Shown in pieces: positions 15,887 to 19,993 of a stretch of 19,993 nt of DNA. The notes beneath the pieces were generated by a model. That model ran no database searches, had not been told where the DNA came from, and saw nothing but the letters and a program-made list of their open reading frames with translations. The translations under genes and the position numbers were made by a program. The DNA is from Flavobacteriales bacterium UBA2426 (GTDB lineage: Bacteria > Bacteroidota > Bacteroidia > Flavobacteriales_F > PHOS-HE28): contig DDRC01000007.1 in the NCBI GenBank assembly GCA_002342985.1, positions 13,368 through 33,360 on the forward strand. Reading direction: 5' to 3'. The number at the start of each line of letters is the position of its first letter. Positions within the stretch are counted from its first letter, which is position 1.

Positions 15887-15910
15887 TCCCTTCCCCTTGC
15901 GACTGCGCGG

Positions 15911-15945
15911 AGGCGCGAGGCTTGTGCCTCGCGCCTTCTTCTTTC
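15911..15945 (+). terminator. Rho-independent terminator after the FKBP gene
   Basis: A perfect 10-bp inverted repeat, AGGCGCGAGG / CCTCGCGCCT (15911-15920 and 15927-15936), encloses the loop CTTGTG. It is followed by TCTTCTTTC, a pyrimidine tract with six T. It separates the plus-strand FKBP gene from the convergent DUF551 gene ending at 15954. The other side has no T tract on the minus strand, so it works mainly in the plus direction. Confidence 0.75.
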
Positions 15946-15953
15946 GGTGAGGC

Positions 15954-16226
15954 TCAAGGATGGCCGGGCAATGGCATCCAGTGCGACACCTCGTGGAAGA
16001 AGCGGTTGCTGGTGCCCTCGCCGAGCCAGAAATGAGGCGTGCCCTGGTAGCCGGTCTTGCTGGGGTTCTTCACGAAGAAGTCGAGCGCGAAGCGCATGAC
16101 CACCACGTGCCGCTCCTCGCTGGCGCCGGTCTTTCCAGGGAGGTATACGGTGTTCTTCGGAAGGAAGCAGAGGACGCGTTGGCCGTCATCGGGCAAGCGT
16201 GCGCTGACGGGGATCCAGGAGGTCAT
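15954..16226 (-). CDS. DUF551 domain protein
   Basis: 90 residues. The N-terminus TSWIPVSARLPDDGQRVLCF and the C-terminus 'HWMPLPGHP' are the hallmarks of DUF551, a small domain common in phage and prophage genes. The middle is 'VVVMRFALDFFVK', then 'TGYQGTPHFWLGEG'. The function of the domain is unknown. There is no signal peptide or membrane segment. ATG 16226 is supported by a TATCTTGC element about 20 bases upstream; an in-frame TTG at 16250 lies inside that element and is unlikely. It follows the malate-synthase-like gene on the same strand after 38 bases. No phage genes are nearby, so it is either domesticated or a chromosomal version. Confidence 0.8.
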   Translation of the reverse strand: MTSWIPVSARLPDDGQRVLCFLPKNTVYLPGKTGASEERHVVVMRFALDFFVKNPSKTGYQGTPHFWLGEGTSNRFFHEVSHWMPLPGHP

Positions 16227-16246
16227 GGCCGGCGGGCTGGGCGCGG

Positions 16247-16254
16247 GCAAGATA
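16247..16254 (-). promoter_or_regulatory. Possible -7 element of the DUF551 gene
   Basis: TATCTTGC on the minus strand resembles TAnnTTTG with two changes and lies 20 bases upstream of ATG 16226, in the gap after the malate-synthase-like stop. It suggests the DUF551 gene can be transcribed independently. Confidence 0.35.
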
Positions 16255-16264
16255 GGCGGCGTGC

Positions 16265-17791
16265 TCAGGCCTGGGGCTCGAGGGGCACGCCATCGGCGAG
16301 CACCAGGTCCAGCGTAAGCTGAACGGCCTGCCGGGCAAGGACCTTGGTGCGCTCATCGGACTCGCTGAACATCTTGTCGGATTCCTTGCGCACCAGGTAG
16401 CGCAGGAGGTCATCGTGGATGTCGAGCTGGGTGGCGGTGATGGTACCCTGGCGCGAATGGCACCACTGCCAGAGGAGCCGCAGCGCCAGGCGCAGCGATG
16501 AGCGGTCGTGCAGCCGGCTGCCCTGCACCACCCAGGCATTGCCCTGCCAGCGCATCACCAGTGCGCGCAGGATGGTGCGGATGGTGCCCACCAGGCTCTC
16601 CACGGTGATCGCGCCCTCAGGCCTGGTGATGAGTTCCGCAGGCTGCACGGCATGGTCGCGCAGGTAGCCGAATTGGTTGGCCAGCGGCATTACTTTATTG
16701 AACTGGGCCATGGCCGCATTCACCGTATCGGCATGCACCACGATGGTGCCGTCGAAGCCGTCTGCGGCTTCGCGCTCCTTGTCGGCCAGCATCTCCAGGT
16801 AGTCGGGCTTCAGCTTGGCCGGGTCCCGCGGGGGGAGCACAAAGGAGGGCGAGCCGATGGCATGGCAGCCGCGGCGGTGGCAGAGGCCGATGATGTGCAG
16901 GGCCAGCGCCCGCAGGAATGGGGCGTTGAGCCCGATGGCCTCGCGGTCGGGGAAGACCCGGGCATCAGGCCCATGGTACAGGGCGATATGGTCCGCTGCA
17001 TATCCCTGTGGATCGATGGCGAGGCCCCCCGCATGGTGCATGAGCTCGAAGAGGATCTCGTCGGCCTCGAGGGCGCCGGCGATCGAGTCGATCATCACCG
17101 TGGCGCGGATCGTTCCGCGGGGGAGGTCGGCCTGCTGCTCCACCTCGTCGAACAGCTGCGCCCACAGGCGGGCTTCAGCATGCCCCTGCACATCGCGGAG
17201 CACCAGGTAGAGCCCGCCTTGGCGATCGGTCAGCGGCCGCAGCGCATGCACCCCCAGCAGGGCCAGGTCGAGGAAGGCGGCGGGGCTGGGCTCGTCGTCG
17301 AGCAGGACGCTCCGCTCCAGCACATGCAGCGGGCGCGGCGTTACCATCAGTCGCGTGGCGCTGCGGGGATTCGCGCGCACCCGCCCCTCGGTGGGGTCGA
17401 GGTAGGCAAGGTCGAGCCGCGCAGCGCGCTCCAGCACCCGGTGGGCGCGCATGATGCTCCACGGGTCGCCGCAGGTGAAGTTCCAGAGGTCGGCGATGTA
17501 CGATTTGGCGCCGGCATTCAGCCCGTTGATCACATCGCTCCGCGTGCAGCCGCCGATGAGTTCCACACGGCGCTCGAGGAGCCGGTCAGGCACGGGGTCC
17601 ACGCGCCATTCCGTGCGCCGTACATGGGCGGTTTCCACCAGATGGTCCACATCCCCCGATGCCAGCTGCACGCGGCGCCGGTCCCGCAAGGGCAGGAGTG
17701 CCGCGCGCCGTCCATCGAAACGCTGGAGGAGCAGGGTGAGAAGGTCCTTCACGCGAGGCCCCAAGGTGCGTTCCGCTGAACTGACTTCCAT
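16265..17791 (-). CDS. Malate-synthase-A-like protein with altered active site
   Basis: 508 residues, aligning end to end with malate synthase A (E. coli AceB, 533), which condenses glyoxylate and acetyl-CoA in the glyoxylate shunt. Shared blocks are 'RRVELIGGCTRSDVINGLNAGAK', split here as RRVELIGG and VINGLNAGAK, plus 'RGTIRATVMID', 'EADEILFEL', 'VFPDREAIGLNAPFLRA', 'CHRRGCHAIGS', 'DGTIVVH' and 'WQGNAW'. Several catalytic features differ. The MADFED motif reads IADLWN (about 99-104). The catalytic Arg of the RVRG/RPRG motif is Thr (T151). The Mg-ligand Glu of LIET is Asp (D235). The CGRWDY motif is replaced (about 259-268). The Asp of the EDA motif remains (D429), but its preceding Glu is His. 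No isocitrate lyase gene is nearby. Family membership is clear; classical activity is doubtful. Confidence 0.85.
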   Translation of the reverse strand: MEVSSAERTLGPRVKDLLTLLLQRFDGRRAALLPLRDRRRVQLASGDVDHLVETAHVRRTEWRVDPVPDRLLERRVELIGGCTRSDVINGLNAGAKSYIADLWNFTCGDPWSIMRAHRVLERAARLDLAYLDPTEGRVRANPRSATRLMVTPRPLHVLERSVLLDDEPSPAAFLDLALLGVHALRPLTDRQGGLYLVLRDVQGHAEARLWAQLFDEVEQQADLPRGTIRATVMIDSIAGALEADEILFELMHHAGGLAIDPQGYAADHIALYHGPDARVFPDREAIGLNAPFLRALALHIIGLCHRRGCHAIGSPSFVLPPRDPAKLKPDYLEMLADKEREAADGFDGTIVVHADTVNAAMAQFNKVMPLANQFGYLRDHAVQPAELITRPEGAITVESLVGTIRTILRALVMRWQGNAWVVQGSRLHDRSSLRLALRLLWQWCHSRQGTITATQLDIHDDLLRYLVRKESDKMFSESDERTKVLARQAVQLTLDLVLADGVPLEPQA

Positions 17792-17875
17792 GCGCTGGTC
17801 GTGTGCGTGGCCTCATACGTCGAATGATGCGGCTCGGTTATCGGCGCTGTGCGCGGCGGTGCGATCGTCGGCCGG

Positions 17876-17889
17876 AGCGACCGGTCGCT
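17876..17889. repeat. Perfect 14-bp palindrome
   Basis: AGCGACCGGTCGCT is fully self-complementary. It lies in the divergent region, about 85 bases before the malate-synthase-like start and about 110 before the M16 peptidase start. It could be an operator for a dimeric regulator, part of an RNA hairpin, or chance in GC-rich DNA. Confidence 0.45.
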
Positions 17890-17975
17890 GGGCCAGGCCC
17901 GCCCTGACTGACAGGGACCTGCTGCGTTCCCGAGGTGGTGGCGCCCTTGTACCTTCGGCGCCCCGGCGAGGATTC
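17880..17975 (-). ncRNA. Tentative small signal recognition particle RNA
   Basis: The minus strand across 17945-17911 reads ACCACCTCGGGAACGCAGCA and then GGTCCCTG. This fits the SRP RNA apical hairpin: a GGAA tetraloop closed by CG/CG, then the conserved AGCA on the 3' side of the internal loop. Outer ACC/GGU and AGGG/CCCU pairs can form. Ends are guesses based on the usual length of about 100 nt; I could not establish convincing pairing of the outer arms. The candidate overlaps the -7-like element for the M16 gene on the other strand, which weakens it. Confidence 0.35.
17950..17957 (+). promoter_or_regulatory. -7-like element of the M16 peptidase operon
   Basis: TACCTTCG matches TAnnTTTG with one change, is identical to the element at 15159-15166, and lies 40 bases before ATG 17998. 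Confidence 0.4.
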
Positions 17976-17997
17976 CCCCCGCGGCAACGTCACCCGC

Positions 17998-19317
17998 ATG
18001 AAGACCCCGATCGCCATCCTGACCCTCATGCTCGCAGCATCCGCTACGGCGCAGCGCAGCGCCATCCAATACACCGAGTTCGACCTCGACAACGGCTTGC
18101 ACGTGATCCTCCATGAGGACCACGGGACGCCGATCGTCACGGTGAGCGTGATGTACCATGTGGGGAGCAAGAACGAGGACCCCACGCGCCGCGGCTTCGC
18201 GCATTTCTTCGAGCACCTGCTTTTCGAAGGCTCCCAGAACATCGGCCGCGGCGAGTTCAGCCGGCACGTGGAGCGCGCGGGAGGCGTGCTCAATGCCAAC
18301 ACCACCGCCGACCGCACCTACTACTACGAGGTGCTGCCGAGCAATCAGCTCGAGCTGGGCCTCTGGCTCGAGAGCGAGCGCATGCTCCACGCCAAAGTGG
18401 ACCAGAAGGGCGTTGATACCCAGCGTGAGGTGGTGAAGGAAGAGCGCCGGCAGCGGTACGAGAACCAGCCCTATGGCACCATCCTCATGGAGGTGCTCTC
18501 CCGGGCCTACAGCACCCATCCCTACCGTTGGCCCACCATCGGCTACATGGAGGACCTGAACGCCGCCAGCGAGGCCGATTACCAGGCCTTCTACAAGCGC
18601 TTCTATGTGCCCAACAACGCCGTGCTGGTGGTGGCCGGCGACATCGACCCGGTGCGCACGCGCGACCTGGTTACGCGGTACTTCGGCACCATTCCCAAAG
18701 GCGAGCCGGTGACACAGCCCGCAGTGGAGGATGCAGGGCCCAGCGCGGAGGTGCGGGATGTCATCCACGACCGGATACAGCTGCCGGCCGTGGTGCTCGG
18801 CTACCGCATCCCGCCCACGGGTACCAGCGACTACTATGCGGTCGACCTGGTGAACCGGCTGCTCAGCAGCGGCAACAGCAGCCGCCTCAACCGCGCACTG
18901 AAGGATGAGCAGCAGAAGGCCATCGCCACGGGCGCCTTCAGCCTCCCGTTCGAACAGGGCGGGCTGGCCATCATGTATGCCATCGCCAATGCCGGCATCG
19001 AGGCCGCGCCGCTGGAGCAGGCCATGACCGCCGAGGTGCGCCGGATCCAGGAGCAGGGCGTGCCCCGCGAGGAATTCGACAAGCTCCTGGCCCAGTTGGA
19101 GATGGAAAGCGTGCAGGACAAGAGCCGCATCGCGGGCATCGCCAGCGACCTGGCGCGCTGCCATATGCTCCTTGGTGATACGCGACTCGTGAACACCGAG
19201 ATCGACCGTTACCTGGCGCTCGGCCCCGAGGACCTGAAGCGCGCGGCGCTGACCTATTTCCGTCAGGATGCGCGCGTCGTGCTCCACTACCTTCCCGCTT
19301 CCCAGAAACAACCCTAG
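17998..19317 (+). CDS. M16 family zinc peptidase, secreted, catalytic subunit
   Basis: 439 residues. The signal peptide (MKTPIAILTLMLAASATAQ) directs export to the periplasm. The inverted zinc motif HxxEH is intact as HFFEH (residues 69-73), with the third zinc-ligand Glu in the 144-149 cluster (REVVKEER). 'DNGLHVILHED', 'GGVLNANTTADRTYYYEVLP', 'YVPNNAVLVVAGDI' and the second-half domain from about residue 225 are typical of pitrilysin/processing-peptidase-like M16B proteins. The start at 17998 gives the signal peptide; the frame is open further upstream to 17935 without one. It is followed 10 bases later by a second M16 gene lacking the zinc motif, so the two probably act as a heterodimer that degrades peptides in the periplasm. 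Confidence 0.92.
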   Translation: MKTPIAILTLMLAASATAQRSAIQYTEFDLDNGLHVILHEDHGTPIVTVSVMYHVGSKNEDPTRRGFAHFFEHLLFEGSQNIGRGEFSRHVERAGGVLNANTTADRTYYYEVLPSNQLELGLWLESERMLHAKVDQKGVDTQREVVKEERRQRYENQPYGTILMEVLSRAYSTHPYRWPTIGYMEDLNAASEADYQAFYKRFYVPNNAVLVVAGDIDPVRTRDLVTRYFGTIPKGEPVTQPAVEDAGPSAEVRDVIHDRIQLPAVVLGYRIPPTGTSDYYAVDLVNRLLSSGNSSRLNRALKDEQQKAIATGAFSLPFEQGGLAIMYAIANAGIEAAPLEQAMTAEVRRIQEQGVPREEFDKLLAQLEMESVQDKSRIAGIASDLARCHMLLGDTRLVNTEIDRYLALGPEDLKRAALTYFRQDARVVLHYLPASQKQP

Positions 19318-19327
19318 CCCTGCCGCC

Positions 19328-19993
19328 ATGGAACACCGCATCCCCGCTCTTGGACTGCGCCTGGCCGGTGCGCTGCTCCTCCTTCCTGCACTGATGAACG
19401 CCCAGATCGACCGCACAAAGCCGCCGGCTCCCGCTTCCGCACCCACCGTTCAGCTCGGAGAGCACAAGAGCTTCGAGCTCCCCAATGGGCTGAGGGTCAT
19501 TGTGGTGGAGAACCACAAGCTGCCGGTGGTGAGCGTGCAGGCGCGGTTCGATATCCCCCCCATGGCGCAGGGCGACCGGGCGGGCTTCATCGACCTCATG
19601 GGCGAACTGCTCGAGGCCGGCACCCGCACGCGATCGAAGGCGCAGATCGACGAGCAGGTGGACCGAATCGGGGCCACGCTCTCCACCAGCCGCGAGGGCG
19701 TCTACGGCAGTGCCCTGAAGAAGCACCTGCCCGAGCTCATGGCTTTGTTCGCCGACGTGGTGACCGAGCCGAGCTTCCCCGAAGAGGAGGTGCAGAAGGC
19801 GCGCAAGCGGAGCCTGAGCAGCGTGCAGCAGCGCAAGGAGGATCCAGCGGCGATCGCCGATGCCGTTGGTGCGGCTGTCACCTTCGGCCGCTCGCACCCC
19901 TACGGCGAGGTGGTCACCGAGAAGACCCTGGGCAAGGTGAACCGCGACCAGATGGTGGCCTACCACGCCAAGTTCTTCCGGCCGGAGAAAGGC
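19328..19993 (+). CDS. M16 family peptidase-like protein, non-catalytic partner (partial at window end)
   Basis: The first 222 residues are present; the gene continues past 19993. It starts MEHRIPALGLRLAGALLLL, a signal peptide ending near AQIDR, then a Pro/Ala-rich linker and an M16 domain ('FELPNGLRVIVVENHKLPVV'). At the place of the zinc motif the sequence reads FIDLMGELLEAGT, so H-x-x-E-H has become D89-x-x-G92-E93. No zinc can bind in the usual way. Later blocks ('HLPELMALFADVV', 'SHPYGEVVT') are typical of the family. Non-catalytic M16 subunits commonly pair with an active one, as in mitochondrial and some bacterial peptidases. Confidence 0.88.
   Translation, partial: MEHRIPALGLRLAGALLLLPALMNAQIDRTKPPAPASAPTVQLGEHKSFELPNGLRVIVVENHKLPVVSVQARFDIPPMAQGDRAGFIDLMGELLEAGTRTRSKAQIDEQVDRIGATLSTSREGVYGSALKKHLPELMALFADVVTEPSFPEEEVQKARKRSLSSVQQRKEDPAAIADAVGAAVTFGRSHPYGEVVTEKTLGKVNRDQMVAYHAKFFRPEKG

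Noticed and set aside
15954..16226. DUF551 gene as evidence of a prophage or mobile island
   Set aside because: No integrase, structural phage genes, tRNA target or direct repeats are visible around it, and neighbours are ordinary chromosomal genes.
17749..19446. A 565-codon minus-strand frame over the M16 gene
   Set aside because: Complementary to a clear M16 peptidase with signal peptide and zinc motif; no domain on the minus strand.
1..19993. A previously undescribed multi-gene system such as defence, toxin-antitoxin or secondary metabolism
   Set aside because: All confident genes belong to known housekeeping or envelope families. The only novel-looking points are single genes (the NqrM-like candidate and the malate synthase pseudoenzyme).

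Overview
The window is a GC-rich bacterial chromosome segment that most likely comes from a Bacteroidota/Flavobacteriales lineage. Three things point there: a gene for the type IX secretion (T9SS) plug protein (former DUF5103), a sodium-pumping NADH:quinone oxidoreductase operon of the Bacteroidota style, and repeated promoter elements matching the Bacteroidota -7 consensus TAnnTTTG (exact copies at 4891-4898, 14298-14305 and, on the minus strand, 12215-12222). Most of the window is core chromosome. I see no IS element, tRNA, rRNA, CRISPR array or integrase.

Layout. Positions 1-552: a frameshifted cold-shock-domain gene remnant and a possible 31-residue membrane peptide. Positions 553-4850: a secreted SdiA-regulated-type beta-propeller protein, then on the minus strand an NhaP2-type K+/H+ antiporter, an unrecognised 125-residue protein and the T9SS plug protein. 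Positions 4866-11963: a divergent promoter and the complete nqrABCDEF-apbE operon. Positions 11975-12187, minus strand: a 70-residue protein with one membrane helix and four cysteines that looks like a Bacteroidota counterpart of the Na+-NQR maturation factor NqrM. Positions 12262-15886: a two-helix membrane protein, yaaA, an outer-membrane barrel (minus strand), an alpha/beta hydrolase and an FKBP-type lipoprotein isomerase that ends at a clear hairpin terminator. Positions 15954-17791, minus strand: a DUF551 protein and a malate-synthase-like protein that has lost key active-site residues. Positions 17792-17997: an intergenic region with a perfect 14-bp palindrome and a tentative SRP RNA core. 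Positions 17998-19993: a catalytic M16 peptidase followed 10 bases later by a non-catalytic M16 partner that runs off the window.

How the genes work together: NqrA-F oxidise NADH, reduce quinone and export Na+. ApbE attaches FMN to NqrB and NqrC, and the four-cysteine protein is a good candidate for building the Fe centre shared by NqrD and NqrE. The antiporter, the FKBP isomerase, the T9SS plug, the barrel and the M16 pair are ordinary envelope and ion-homeostasis functions. The two most interesting items are the NqrM-like candidate and the apparent malate synthase pseudoenzyme.
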